Of a stretch of DNA of 64,000 nt, positions 1 through 11,865 are shown one piece after another; position 1 is the stretch's first letter, and the number at the start of each line of letters is the position of its first letter. This DNA comes from Semisulcospira habei (taxonomy: Eukaryota; Mollusca; Gastropoda; Semisulcospiridae): assembly GCA_036245525.1 (NCBI GenBank), contig BTPG01000001.1:181023076-181087075 (forward strand), written 5' to 3'. The position numbers were made by a program, and so were the translations under genes. The notes under the pieces were generated by a model. The model ran no database searches. It was given only the letters and a program-made list of their open reading frames with translations, and was not told the DNA's origin.

Positions 1-700
1 CTGTGTTCCTCTGGTTATCGCGTAAACGTCTTTGTAAATGATTAAGGTTCATGATTGATGCGACGTAATCTCTCTCTTCAAGAGTGTATGGATCAGAGGC
101 TACACTCGTATCACTCGGGTCGGCTTCTGCACTGTCGACACAGTCCATTGCGCACGCCCCAGTCAGCTGTGTCGTCACTGTCTCTTTTCTTTCTTGTAGC
201 TGTGTGGACATCATCGGAAACACGTGCAACATCGTCACCTGTGGTTTGGGGAGTTGTTGTTGACACGGTGTGTCGAAAGTGTGTAGCTGGTTATCTTCGC
301 TGTTTGTAGCTTGTGTGGGCGGGGTGGGCATAAACAAAGGTTGAGATAGATTGTCACTTGCCTTGTTCGAACGTTCCTGTCTCCTGGCCTCTGTTCTCAT
401 GTAGTCCCGGCGAATGAGGGATGGCGGCTTCTTGCGGTAGGTTGCGGTAATGGCAGGGGACCCGTCTGTCATACCGGTCAGTCTCAGAATGACAACTGTC
501 GAGTCGCCTCTTCCGTCAATTTTAAAGGATATTTTATTGTCGCATAGCAGGGCGTTCAAGGCAGCTCCAAAGCTGAAGGCAGTCCTTCAACTGGCATGGT
601 CAGTGTTGAGATTTACAGGCAAAAGAAGTACTTTTTGCAGGAGGTCTCAAATGGCAGCCCTGTTGCTTGCACGACTGATCACGTGACCGACCGAGAGACC
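1..700. other. Unassigned sequence, no supported gene
   Basis: Mixed-composition DNA with only short open frames, the longest 84 codons at 55-309. None shows a recognisable domain or convincing splice signals. It ends at the (GA)n microsatellite. It may be intron or intergenic DNA. Confidence 0.4.
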
Positions 701-705
701 GAGAG

Positions 706-710
<5 letters not shown>

Positions 711-789
<79 letters not shown>
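711..789 (+). repeat. (GA)n microsatellite
   Basis: Almost pure GA dinucleotides with one GAAAG interruption near 756, preceded by two GAGACC units. The long arginine/glutamate and serine/leucine open frames across it are artefacts of the repeat. Confidence 0.95.
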
Positions 790-793
<4 letters not shown>

Positions 794-840
794 GGTTTAA
801 CGCCGAGCAGGCAACTAAAACCATCTCACGGTGGAAAAGA
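788..840 (+). repeat. Dispersed 'GGGTTTAACGCCGAGCAGGC' repeat, copy 1
   Basis: This short segment recurs at 6132-6196 (minus) and, more diverged, at 33868-33918 (plus). The shared core runs from GGTTTAACGC to CTCACGG. Three copies in one window mark it as an interspersed repeat, probably a SINE or MITE fragment. The family is not identified. Confidence 0.6.
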
Positions 841-939
841 GAGAGAGAGAATTACGTCATTTATAGTATTGCGTCAATGTCTGCGTGGTGACGGAGCTGC
901 TTCTTTTACGTCACCGCAAATGTCGGATTTTCTCCAAGT

Positions 940-1440
<501 letters not shown>

Positions 1441-3233
1441 AGACATCACGTCATATTTATTTGGTTACTTTAATTGTCAGATTTTAGACCAGCCCGCCTT
1501 TGTCGTCACGGGCATTCTTTTGAATTTGCTCCGCCGCAACCCATCCTAAAAAAATATCTTCTATAAATAGAAGAGATTTTTTAAAAAGTACTCAGTCGTC
1601 ACGAGAACCCACTTAAAAACCATTTTGGTTAATTGTAATATGATAATTGATAATTTTTATACTGTATAACTATGTAGGCGTACATGTGTGGGTTCAACAA
1701 TCTCCTTGAAAGTGTGCAACCTTGACCTTTATGATTACTCTTATTTACTATCGCCTAAGGAAGAATTATGTTAGCAACAGTCGCTTAACATCATCTTACC
1801 TGGTTTACATGCTTATTGTCTACGTGTGTCCTTGACCTTGTGTATGTTTTTGACCTTGTCCACATTTGTCCATGACCTTCGGCCATGAGGTGCTGTCATC
1901 ACCATGATGCTAATTACGGCACATTTTTAGCAAATCACGATTTTGAGTCACTGCACCAGAGATTCAAAAGTCGTAAAAGTTTGTATTCAGAATTTATCCA
2001 GCTTTTCTTCTTCCTTTTTTTTTTTTTTTTGGGGTTTTGTTTTGTTAAGTGGATTGTCAGCAGTCTCAACTGTTAGAAAATAGGAGAATATCCTTAAGCC
2101 TTTCAAGCTAAAAAAAAAAAAGATAGCTGGATCTCTGAATTTGCAGAACTAAACTGCTAAAACAGAACAAATATTTTTAAAATGAACCAAAAAGTCTATA
2201 ATAAATAAATCACTTATTGTCTTTGGTGTTCTTTGAAACACCAAAATGATATGGAAACTTAATAACTTTATTCTTTAAAATAGGTTCGTTTAATGCATAC
2301 TCATCAACACAGCCATTTTTCTCTTTCTATTGTCTTCACTCGACTTGGTCAAAATTGAAAGAAACTTTTGCATGTTGATAATACACATCACATTAAGTCT
2401 GTTGTGTATCTACAGCACAGTTTACAGACCACTTAAAGTAATTTTTCCGCTGTTGCTCTACGTCGTAATCATAATCTTTAGCGTCGACGTCTTGGACATC
2501 ATTTTACAGACCAATGTGCGTCAAACACGAAAAAACGGAACATTCTTTCATACTGTCATACTGGCAGTGGGTATGGTTCACCTCATCTTCAGTAGGTACG
2601 TAAATGAGGAAAGATGCTCTCACTTTACATCCCGAGCATACCTTTTCATAGTTTGCTGTTGCATAATCCTCTTAGGAGCATGCGCTCCGCCTGCGCTTTC
2701 GTTGGAACTTTGCAAGGCGTGCATTTTCAGTGTGTATTTAACAGGCTTTGAAGGCCCACTACCACCGTAACTGTTCAAAGATACACTTCTGGAACAGATG
2801 GTTACGAAACGCTGCACACAGGTCTCGTTATGGTTCATTTCGACACAGGATAATCCAGTTCAGCACACGTTGTCTTTATATCAAGTAACCTGACAATGAC
2901 TCCACTCCGTTCTATAAATACAGCGCTTTCGGTACGACGAGAATAGACTGTCACGCTAACGGCTGCGCAGAATAAATAAGTGCGATTACGCGTGTGCTTT
3001 TGCTGAGTGTCCAAACTGCTGTTAAAGTTCATTAGGTGTGTCGACAAGGCATAACAAACACAAATGGTGCTGAAATGTGTCTTCAGATTTATGCGCAATG
3101 GTACTTTAATGTAATTGGTCTTAGTCGCTCTGTCACCGATATGAACACTTATACTCCAATAAGATTTGTCCCAGATGCTGCACGATACCCCTCTACTCAT
3201 TTTGAACGACTCTTGGATTTTTTCTATCATAAT
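1441..3233. other. Unassigned AT-rich sequence with clustered TGACCTT motifs
   Basis: No supported gene. Four TGACCTT motifs (nuclear-receptor half-site type) lie at 1721-1880. A 146-codon hydrophobic open frame at 2330-2770 lacks family resemblance and is overlapped on the other strand by open frames at 2620-3236. I treat all of these as chance. Confidence 0.35.
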
Positions 3234-3275
3234 CAATAAAGTATTCTTATGTTATCTTATCTTATCTTATCTCAG
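3234..3275 (+). repeat. Polyadenylation signal and (TTATC)n tail, LINE-like 3' end
   Basis: AATAAA at 3235-3240 is followed by three to four TTATC units. The minus-strand LINE at 54966-56057 has an AATAAAG plus TTATC-type tail too. The segment just upstream is therefore probably the untranslated 3' end of a related LINE, though no RT remnant can be read there. Confidence 0.45.
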
Positions 3276-5330
3276 TCTTAATCTGTAATATGATCCGTAG
3301 TTACCGTGGAAGGAGCTTTTTGTAAATGTGCTTTATAATGGAAATAAAACAAACATAATAATTAAAACAACACCAAATAAAAAAGAGAGCAAATTGGCGG
3401 TTCTGACCTTCAGCTTGAAGCTATTTGCCGAGTTTTGCCTCACGACACTTCGTCTGGCCAGTGTCTATTACACGGGAAAGTTTGAACAAATGGGTCCAGA
3501 GAAATTTCCAACACATGATATAAATAAGGTCATTGAAAATAAATATGGCGATGCGACCTTAATGAAAATTACATGGTGACGATACATTGTTTTATATCAA
3601 ATTATCATCAAGTTACATTTGAAAAAGTTAGTGTGCCACCTGGTTTCAAGGATATATTTCAAAAGGGGAAAAATCACGACCTTGACCTAGCTCGAGTCAC
3701 TCAAGGCTGGTTCATAAAACCTTCTTATACTATAGGGACTACTAATAAGTAAAGTTCGAAGGAATTCGGTGCATTTGTTCCAGATCCACAGCCTGAACAG
3801 AATGACACTTTTCAAGACAAATATGGCCACCATGGCCTTGACCTTTAGCAAATCATCATGATTTTGTCTTGCAGTATTGCTACAGCCGAAAACTATAATT
3901 AAAGTAAAATAGATCCATTGCATTGATATTATCCATAGTGCATAAAATAACAAATATTGCGTTGGTGACCTTGACCTTCAAGTTATGGCCTCTGCTTTGG
4001 TTTAGGAAATAAGTTCGCATCTAGTACTACGATGATGTACAATTCCAAGTAACTGTGCAAAATCGCCTCAATATAGAAGAAGTCAAAAATTCATGGTAAC
4101 GTACATTTCGGTCACGTACATTCAATTAAAAAGCTCCCAATTCGATATCGTTGGATTTTTCGAATTTTCAATGATTTTGTCGTTAGTCTAGCTTTATGCG
4201 CTGTATGTTCACAATATCCAGCTGCGGTTATAGTTTTACGTGGAGCCTATGAGCATGGTAATGGACATATCATTCATTAATGCCTCAAGCCATTTTGTTC
4301 AATTGTTACATGGCACAGTCCCTTTATTGCATATCTTAAATGTGTAACATAATGTTTACCATTAAAAGGGATGGCAAAGGCATATTTTCGCTAAATTCTG
4401 GCAAATTCTTCAGATATTCACCATGTTAAATATGTCAAAAATTATGCAATTGTAATTTTCCCCCCTATTTCTGGCGACTTTTTGTTGCAGGAAAAGCACG
4501 CTTAACGTGAAATGTTCATGCGGAAGCTGAAACCCGAAAGATCGGTTCCTGTAAAATTCGTTTCATGTATTTTTGCTCTGAAGTTACTTTTCCACAATGT
4601 TGTTTGGGACGGTAACGTACATGTCATTTTTGGGCCTTTCGGAGCGCCCTCTATAAATAAAATACAGTAAAGTCCAGATAGGGTGGGGGAACTTTAGTCA
4701 GATGAGCTACTCTCCAAATTGGCGTCCATCCTGAGCATAACATCCCTCTTTGCGGTGTGTGTGCGAGTCGTCTTATTTCGATATTTTTTCCTTTTCACTG
4801 GCTTGGATAAGTTTTTTTCTTCACATTTACAGCAAACACCGCATATAACAAATTGCCAGGGGACCAGCATTTTATGTTATAAACAAAGTTTCAGATTCCT
4901 TTTTTAAAAAGTTCTACAAATCGTTAATACAGTTGACTAACACGTTTCCACTTTATTTAAAAACACGTAACGGTGGCTTTCTAATGCTTCTGGTACTCGT
5001 AGCGTGGGGGCGGGGAACTCTCCTGCATAGCAAAGGAAACCTATAGCAGACAAGTCTTCATTGTAACCACATTTGTTAGAATAGTCCTTCTGCACAACAT
5101 TACTGTAAGACCTATAAAGAACATTTATAAAGAAATTATTGAAAACTAAAAAGTGGAGCAGGTAGCTTTAACACAACCACCTAGTTATCGCTGACACATT
5201 ATACTGATTTTGGGAGGTACTGCTGTCTGATAATTGTAAATAATTGATAATTGTATTGTAATTAATTGTGTGTATGTGTGAGTGTGAGATTTTGATTTGT
5301 GTCACTTTACTTTTTGTAACATTTATTGTA
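3276..5330. other. Unassigned AT-rich sequence
   Basis: No supported gene. Further TGACCTT-type motifs occur at about 3681, 3838 and 3966-3977. The short open frames are not family members. Confidence 0.35.
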
Positions 5331-5431
5331 GCGCTTTCTTTCTTGTACTTTTTGTTCTGTGATTCTTTTGATCTTCTAAAGCGCTCATTTGGAAGTTAAG
5401 AGCTATATAAATGTACATTATTATTATTATT
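5331..5431 (+). repeat. LINE/SINE-type 3' tail ending in (ATT)n
   Basis: A block with two AGCGCT/AAGCGCT motifs, then GCTATATAAATG, then ATT repeats. This is the usual 3' end of L2/CR1-type elements or SINEs that borrow their tails. Comparable tails occur near 16770-16855, 24590-24616 and 48706-48780. Confidence 0.5.
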
Positions 5432-5957
5432 TAACTGTATACAGTTCAAGATAAACCCAACAAAGAAGCACGCTTAGAAAAGACAGTTACAACTTTCACC
5501 ACACACTGATAAGATAAGTAGCGAAGTGTTTTCTTGTTTGTTTCTCTATTTTGAAAAGGTTTATATTGTGCTGTATGTCTTTTCTAAGCATGCTTCTTTT
5601 TTCCATGGTCTTTTCTCTGTATTTAGGTCTAGATTTTATATACAGTTTGTATGTCCTACCAAAAACCAAAGTTGCTGCCGCTGATCACGGATAACCTTTT
5701 TACAAGACCACGATCAAATCGCTCAGTACTTGAAGATGCAGAAATGCACGTGGAAGCGCGATATTACGAGACCGTAACGTGACAAAGCAAAAAGCCTAAC
5801 AGGCTCCAGAAAAGCTCCAGCAAATGACGTGACAAAACCTTAACCTAAATGTGCACTACAGAGACCCATCTATGCGCCATGGACCTTATGTACTGATGGC
5901 CTGTTTGGGAAGAGTTGTAATGTACAAATTCTACGTTTTAACAGTGGCACTCACTAA

Positions 5958-6005
5958 CCCCCCCCCCCCCCACCCCACCCCACCCACCACCCACCCCCAC
6001 ACCCC
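5958..6005 (+). repeat. C-rich low-complexity tract
   Basis: A run of about 14 C followed by CCCCA-type units. Confidence 0.9.
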
Positions 6006-6131
6006 ATCTATACAATGAATCGATGACTCAATGAAACTTTATTTGTTTCAACAGTAGCAAAGTCAAAAACAAGCCACACCTGCCGTTGAGTGTCAGATAC
6101 CTTCAGACACTTTATCTTTCTTACACGGCAT

Positions 6132-6196
6132 TACCCGCCGTGAGATGGCCTTAGTTGCCTGCTCGGCGTTAAACCCAAATAACTAACTAACTTACA
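6132..6196 (-). repeat. Dispersed 'GGGTTTAACGCCGAGCAGGC' repeat, copy 2
   Basis: Reverse-complement copy of the segment at 788-840, here starting with GTTAGTTAGTTATTTGGG on the minus strand. It lies in the presumed intron just 3' of the chitin-binding exon. Confidence 0.6.
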
Positions 6197-6220
6197 CGGT
6201 ACACCCCAAAACAAACCAAC

Positions 6221-6402
6221 CTTAAGACACTCCTTCTCGTGGTAGTCAAACTGGTATCCGTGCGGACAGTGCTGCAGTTCGGGATGGTAGTCGTGACACT
6301 CGTAATAGCTGTGGCATTCCATGTCTTCATAATTGGGCTCCTTGCCCCACCCGCTGCTCTTGCAGGGCTCGTACCACGCTAGCGTGTATGTCGCCAGGAA
6401 CG
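6221..6402 (-). CDS. Exon of a chitin-binding (CBM14 / peritrophin-A) domain protein
   Basis: Partial host gene; a single internal exon. On the minus strand a T-rich tract and ATGCCCAG acceptor precede it, and a GT donor (AAG|gttggt) ends it. The 182 nt give two bases of a split codon plus 60 residues. The cysteines at residues 13, 29, 35, 45 and 58 have spacings 15, 5, 9 and 12. These fit the type-2 chitin-binding pattern, whose sixth cysteine would be in the next exon. The aromatic SYYEC and CPHGYQFD stretches are family hallmarks. Such domains bind chitin outside the cell, for example in shell matrix, gut lining, mucus or chitinases; which protein this is cannot be told. A longer open frame (6131-6322) reads through the donor into repeat DNA and is not the gene. 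I could not find neighbouring exons. Confidence 0.75.
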
Positions 6403-6885
6403 CTGGGCATAAAAAAAAAAAAAACGTTACAGGTCAGCCTCTGTGTTAAGCGCACCAGTATATCGCGAAATCGGCGGGTTGGTGTCATAGCGTCGTTATC
6501 TTCGACTTCCATCATATCCGACTTGTTATAAAACGATCAGATTGTTTACGATAAAATGCTAGTCTACGGTTAGTCGTTACTGATCTGGATATCAATCACC
6601 AACTTAAATAAGTAACGATTAAACCAACAAAAAATTAAACGACAAATATGCTTTCCCTTTTCGTTCATATATTATTGTTGAAAAGATTCAGAACATTCAA
6701 TATTGAGTTGAACACATTGAGTATTCCTGTTGAAAATACTTGCAACTGTACTTCCAATGTTTTGACATACCGAACACAATTGTCCTCGTCAGATGAGCGG
6801 AAAATTTAAAAACCATTTTCAGTTTTGACAAGGACATGTACGCACTGTTTGAGCGCCATCATTTTCATCCATGTTTATATATTAG
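6403..6885. other. Presumed intron or intergenic AT-rich DNA
   Basis: It contains the polypyrimidine tract of the adjacent exon (minus strand, about 6408-6424) and otherwise nothing recognisable. Confidence 0.35.
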
Positions 6886-6888
6886 TTC

Positions 6889-6889
<1 letters not shown>

Positions 6890-6970
<81 letters not shown>

Positions 6971-6995
6971 TCTTACACACACACACGCATGCACG

Positions 6996-7073
<78 letters not shown>
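6890..7073. repeat. Compound (TC)n-(CA)n microsatellite
   Basis: About 42 CT units with one A interruption at 6956, then CACG units and about 45 CA units. The same TC-then-CA arrangement recurs at 12557-12682 and 42520-42736. Confidence 0.95.
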
Positions 7074-7075
<2 letters not shown>

Positions 7076-7234
7076 CACGTGGTAAAAAGTGGATCGTTTT
7101 GATCTATGCATCAAAGGGTGTACATTTGGCCACGTCATAAGTCTGTTTTGAAGTTAATCAAAGATCACGTAGGTGAGGTGCAGTTAATGAAGTGTGTTAG
7201 ATGGGACCACGCCCGGCCTTTGACTGTTGTCCCG

Positions 7235-7293
7235 CGGGGTTCGGCGAAAGGATCTCACGCCGTCGATCGTGTTACGCCGGATCTACACCGCCT

Positions 7294-7340
<47 letters not shown>

Positions 7341-7560
7341 TTTTTTAAAAATACATGAGATTTGTTAAGCGCTTATTCTAAAAGTAGCTCAAAGCGCTGA
7401 TACAATGAAAAGGCTAACAGCTGACACGTTACGCCGGATCTACGCAGATTAAGTTCGAACAAAGTATTATTTGTTTGGAGAAAAACGTATGTCACAGGCA
7501 CAATCGAACAAAAATCAACTAAAAAAAGCGATCAGAATACTTTCGCACAAATCGACTACA
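7235..7560 (+). repeat. Dispersed repeat with 'GATCGTGTTACGCCGGATC' and (ATT)n
   Basis: The CGTCGATCGTGTTACGCCGG block recurs at 15232-15255 and, reversed, at about 17040-17102. The segment with GTATTATTTGTTTGGAG and CACAGGCACAAT (about 7460-7535) recurs at about 15280-15350. An (AAT)n run of about 44 bases lies at 7297-7340. This is interspersed repeat DNA, probably a non-autonomous transposon. Confidence 0.5.
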
Positions 7561-7843
7561 TTTTCCGAAGTAATAGCAAGTAACATTAATAATAGTAGTA
7601 ATAATAACAAAGATGTGTATTCCCATTGTGCCTAACATCAAACCAGAGCTCTAGGCGCTTCACAGGAAACTAATTATACAAGTTATTAATTACAAAAACA
7701 AAACGCACAAAAATAGGGATAAAGAATTAAACACATTACCTAAGATATTGATCTACACGGACCTCACCGAGCACGCGCCACAAACGCCACGCCCCCTAGC
7801 AATTGTTGCTGGGTGCCACAAGCTTTCCTGTCCCTTGGGCAAC

Positions 7844-8141
7844 ATGGCGGACGATAGCGCGCGTGATTCGACTGAATGCGTTGCAAATTCTACAAGCCTA
7901 CATTTATGCCAGGATACAAATATATGTCAAAACCGGCTCTAGATCGAGGCAAAGCAAGTTTGCGTCAAGTTTCATTGGTGCTATTCGTATTTATCACACA
8001 ACTGGCAGTGATTCCGTTCAAGTTGCATCCGTGTTGACCGGTCGGAGATCTACAAAAACGCGGCGCCGATCCACACAAACTGTACGTGGAAAATGAGCAT
8101 CAGCAAGCTGTCACAGAAGCTGTCAGTGCCTGCAGAGCCGG
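7844..8141 (+). pseudogene. Plus-strand first exon of the THAP transposon's second gene, broken
   Basis: An ATG in the ACATGGCGGACG context is followed by a frame of 33 codons (MADDSARDSTEC...) that stops early. The segment ends at a strong donor, CCGG|gtaagt, at 8142. Copies at 22014-22290 (plus) and about 33360-33655 (minus) keep most of the sequence but differ in frame, and the third has CTG for ATG. The 22014 copy stays open longer. No domain is recognised, so I do not assign a function. If the element is ISL2EU-like, a YqaJ-type nuclease gene would be expected; nothing here proves it. Confidence 0.4.
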
Positions 8142-8314
8142 GTAAGTGTTTTTGTTATTGGTGTTGCTTTAAAAAAAAAATAGCACACTTATCCGAGCCA
8201 TTTTAGTCCGTCTTGTCTCATCGTAGCAGGATGGCAGGGCTGCTCAGCGCTCTCTATTGCTGGCTGTGTTCAGTGTCAGGCTGAGCTGATTACTTTCACT
8301 CACATATAGAATCG

Positions 8315-8395
<81 letters not shown>
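8315..8395 (+). repeat. (TG)n microsatellite inside the THAP transposon
   Basis: About 40 TG units. The homologous place in copy 2 (28448-28527) has two shorter CA tracts separated by a tandem duplication. Confidence 0.95.
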
Positions 8396-8400
<5 letters not shown>

Positions 8401-8947
8401 GAGGTGAGAGGGGGAGAGAGATTATTAATGAATAACCATGCATGTATGATTTGTATTTCAGGTTTAATGGTCACTGTTCTCATGTCATTGGGCTTCAGAA
8501 AACTCTTCAGTATTTCAAGGCAGCTAAACTGTTTGACCCATGTGCCTAATCGAATGAGCTGCAGCGGCATGCCACAAGACTGGTGAGCAGCAATATCAAA
8601 AGGCACCAAGGTCGCATCTGTCCCAATAATAAAACCATGGTGAGCCAGGCCATCGGAGAAGTGGACGAAAAGGCCCATATCGACACAAGCAAGAAGTAAG
8701 CATTACCTAAAATAAAATCAAAACTATTATTAACTGATAAATTATATTTTATTCTGGAATATGATTGGTTCACATGCCAAAACACAACACACAGAGAAAT
8801 AATGGTTCAGGTCATAAATGGCTGATTCACAGTGACACTTACAATCTGATAACATAGGAATACTAGATTCAAAAATCATTTTCATGTTATTATGAAGTCT
8901 TCAAAAATTCTCAATCAGCAAAGAGTGAGAAACAGTCTATCGTGTGG

Positions 8948-9182
8948 CTGTACTACAGCTACATTAACATGGTTTTTGGCTGTTTTGTCATTTGTGTTGC
9001 CAAATGGTCACTCTTTTAAGCACAAGTATAGTGAAAAGGGGCAGACTTTCAGCACCTAGAGTGTAAGTGCTGAAGGTCTGCCCTTTTTCACTATACTTGT
9101 GCTGAAAAGATTGACCATTTGGCAACAAAAATGACAACAAAAAAACAAAAAGCCCAAAACCCACTGTTAATGCAGTGTAGAA
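8948..9182. repeat. Long imperfect inverted repeat inside the THAP transposon
   Basis: The two arms, each about 110 bp, meet near 9058-9066. They share GTTGCCAAATGGTCA, CACAAGTATAGTGAAAA, GGGCAGAC and TTCAGCAC with their reverse complements. The homologous hairpin in copy 2 lies at 27678-27900 and pairs even better at its outer ends. It was therefore present in the ancestor of both copies, either as a structural part of the element or as an older nested MITE. Confidence 0.8.
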
Positions 9183-9975
9183 CTGGAACAGATTGTTTAG
9201 TTGTCTCTCCTTTTTTCCTCACAAAGTCCACTCCAAATACTTCTTCTTCTTCTGGTTGCGTCTGCACACCTTTAGTTCTTTGCAGCCTTGAGATGCATTC
9301 AGATTTGTCTAATTCTTGATCTGATCTCCTCCTCCAGCAAGTCTATCTTTATCTTCTAGCTTGCTATTTCAGAATTTGCACTCTGCAGCGATGGCCAGGT
9401 AGTCTAATGGTGAAATCCCTAAAAGAGAAATTAAAAAAAATTATAAACAGCATATGTTTATGATTAACTTGAAATGTCAAACTTATTTCTAAAGCTGCAC
9501 TCAATATTTGTCCACAGACCAAAAAGAGACTGAAAAACAGCCAATGCCAGGGAATCAACAGGGTCGCTGACATGTGTGTCACAACGAGGTCCCCAACTGG
9601 ATCGTCTTTGCTTGACCAGTTAGTGTCCAAAACCTGAAAAACGTGAGGAAAGAACAGAGAACTGACCATTTGGCAACAAACCTTTGTAACCTTCCAGAGA
9701 ACTGACCAGTTCTAATCACTGGGTATAGGGAAAAAAACAAACAAAAATCCCCCAAGAAACTAGCAACATGAAACTTCCACATAGATCTAAATAGAAAAGC
9801 AAACGTTTCTGACTAATGTCTTGACAGAATCTTTTCACACACTTTTTTGTCAGCTGCAGCCACATTTTATAGAAACGACGTGAGGGCACTGCCAAGAGTA
9901 AATATTTAGAAGTACTTCCTGACAGACACCTGCACAAGCGCAGCATTGTTGTTAATCCACAGTTTCTATTTCTAG

Positions 9976-10642
9976 GACGTTTCCAAGATCAGCGTGTACA
10001 GAGCTGTGGTCCTCACCACCCTGCTGTATGGTTCCGAGTCCTGGGCCCTCTACCGCAGCCAACTACGACTCCTCGAACGCTTCCACCAGCGCTGCCTGCG
10101 TACCATCCTGGGCATTCACTGGAGTGACTATGTCACCAACGTCGAGGTCCTTGAACAGGCTGAAACTGTGAGCATCGAGGCTTTGCTGCTGCGGACACAG
10201 CTCCGCTGGGCGGGGCATGTCTCCAGGATGGAGGATCATCGCCTACCAAAGATCACCCTGTTCGGCGAGCTTGCTACTGGACACCGTGACAGAGGGGCAC
10301 CAAAGAAGAGATACAAAGACTGTCTCAAGAAGTCACTTAGTGCCTGCCAAATCGACCACCACCAGTGGTCTTCGCTTGCTGCGGACCGTGACACCTGGCG
10401 CTCCACCATTTACAAGGCAGCTGTCTCCTTTGAGGACTCTCGCAGAGCTAGCCTTAAGGACAAGCGGCTCAGGAGAAAAAACAGAGATGCCGCAGCTCAG
10501 AACCCTGGCCAGACCATCCCCTGCAGCCACTGCGGTCGAACCTGCCTGTATCGGATTGGCCTCCGCAGCCACGAACAAGCCTGCAGACGTCGTGGGCAAC
10601 TCCTATAAAATCTTCGTTCGCGAAGTCAAGCCAAGAGAGAGA
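9976..10642 (+). mobile_element. 5'-truncated LINE 3' end inserted in the THAP transposon
   Basis: It is flanked by a 9-bp TSD, TATTTCTAG, at 9967-9975 and 10643-10651. The uninterrupted site is seen in copy 2 (26945-26953, minus). The 204-codon frame from 9994 is the C-terminal part of an APE-type LINE polyprotein: the YRAVVLTTLLYGSESW block, the LRWAGHVSRMEDHRLPK block, and a C-terminal CSHCGRTC...H finger. The element ends in a GAGAGA-type tail. It is about 90% identical by eye to the LINE at 51671-53679. It lacks the endonuclease and the RT catalytic core, so it is dead on arrival. Confidence 0.88.
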
Positions 10643-11624
10643 TATTTCTAGAAGCAACTCAAAGTGTGCGACAGTGGCCAGACAGGCATAATCAAAGTCA
10701 AATGACCACCCGCATCCAGAAATTACACCATACTCGAGGTATGTCAGTTACCAGGATTTTGTGTAAATTTAGCTGACAACACCAGCGTGGGACTGAAGAA
10801 ATATTCCTAGCACACGCAGGTGCAATATCACAGGTTATTGTTTTTACCCAAAGGGATGTAAATGTATCGCAAATCACACCAGACATTCCATTCATGGCAT
10901 CACTGTTTCACACTGTCAGCTTTCTATAAAGAACATTAAAAGTCTGACTTGGAAAGTGAACTGTCATCACAGAGTGTAAGCGAAATGTTAGGTATGCACC
11001 TCTGCTGTTGTCAGCATATATACACAAAGATATACTTGCATCCTCGAAGGAAGTCGTCGGCGAGGTCGTCAGAGAAAGAGTTGGGTCGCAAACATAAAAG
11101 AATGGACCGAACTCGAGATGCCAGACTTGCTTGCCACCGCCCAAAATAGAACTCAGTGGAGAGCACTGTCTGTTGCTGCTGCCTTTCAGTCCCCCCAACG
11201 CCCAGTTCGGGCAAGGGACTGATGATGATGATGATGATGATACTTGCATCATTGTTCCGCTGCCCCACACTTGCCAGCTACAGTGTCAGGTGTATGTTGC
11301 AAGACTTGATCTTCCTGCGAAGATTTTACAGCCGGAATCTGTATTGCCCCCTTTTGTGAGCAGTCTGCATTTGTAGGCAGGTGACTCCTCTGCTGGAATG
11401 GGTAGGGGTGCAACTCACTGGGTTCGCCATCCCACAAATGCTGAGAAGAAAAACGTTGCATGAATATATGCTCATCATAAATAGCTCTGATGAAATGTGT
11501 TACTGTAGAAGTGATGTGTCGATTTGTGCTTGTCGTGATTTGTTACAATGAGTGAGAGTGCAAACTGAAGAAACGTAAGGGCATTCGCCTTTGGTTATGG
11601 TGTTTCTAGAGAGTTAATTTAAAA

Positions 11625-11625
<1 letters not shown>

Positions 11626-11692
<67 letters not shown>
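11626..11692 (+). repeat. (AC)n microsatellite specific to THAP copy 1
   Basis: About 33 AC units between AAAAT and ATTCATCCCAA. The homologous site in copy 2 near 26140-26155 has only two or three CA units. The tract therefore expanded, or contracted, after the copies separated. Confidence 0.9.
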
Positions 11693-11694
<2 letters not shown>

Positions 11695-11865
11695 TCATCC
11701 CAAGTGTGCAGATCAGTGTAGCGGTACTGCCTGATAGCGAGTGCTTGCACATTATTGTAGGCCCACAGTACGCTCCGGCCGTGATAACTCGATCGCTGAA
11801 TTATGTACTACATCCGCACGTAAATTGTAACCATTTTCAGAACAATCTAGAAAAATGACACTTAC

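Noticed and set aside
2330..2770. 146-codon hydrophobic open frame that could be a membrane protein
   Set aside because: No family resemblance, no splice or promoter context, and substantial open frames lie on the other strand at 2620-3236. AT-rich DNA easily gives hydrophobic frames.
3240..3272. CRISPR-like or satellite array from TTATC repeats
   Set aside because: Only three to four short units, next to AATAAA. It is a retroelement tail, and the window is eukaryotic.
8244..8678. 144-codon minus-strand frame in the THAP transposon (MGLFVHFSDGLAHHG...)
   Set aside because: It may be a transposase exon remnant, since a TTTTAG acceptor lies just upstream on that strand, but I recognise no domain and the second half is a CA tract. 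Not called as a gene.
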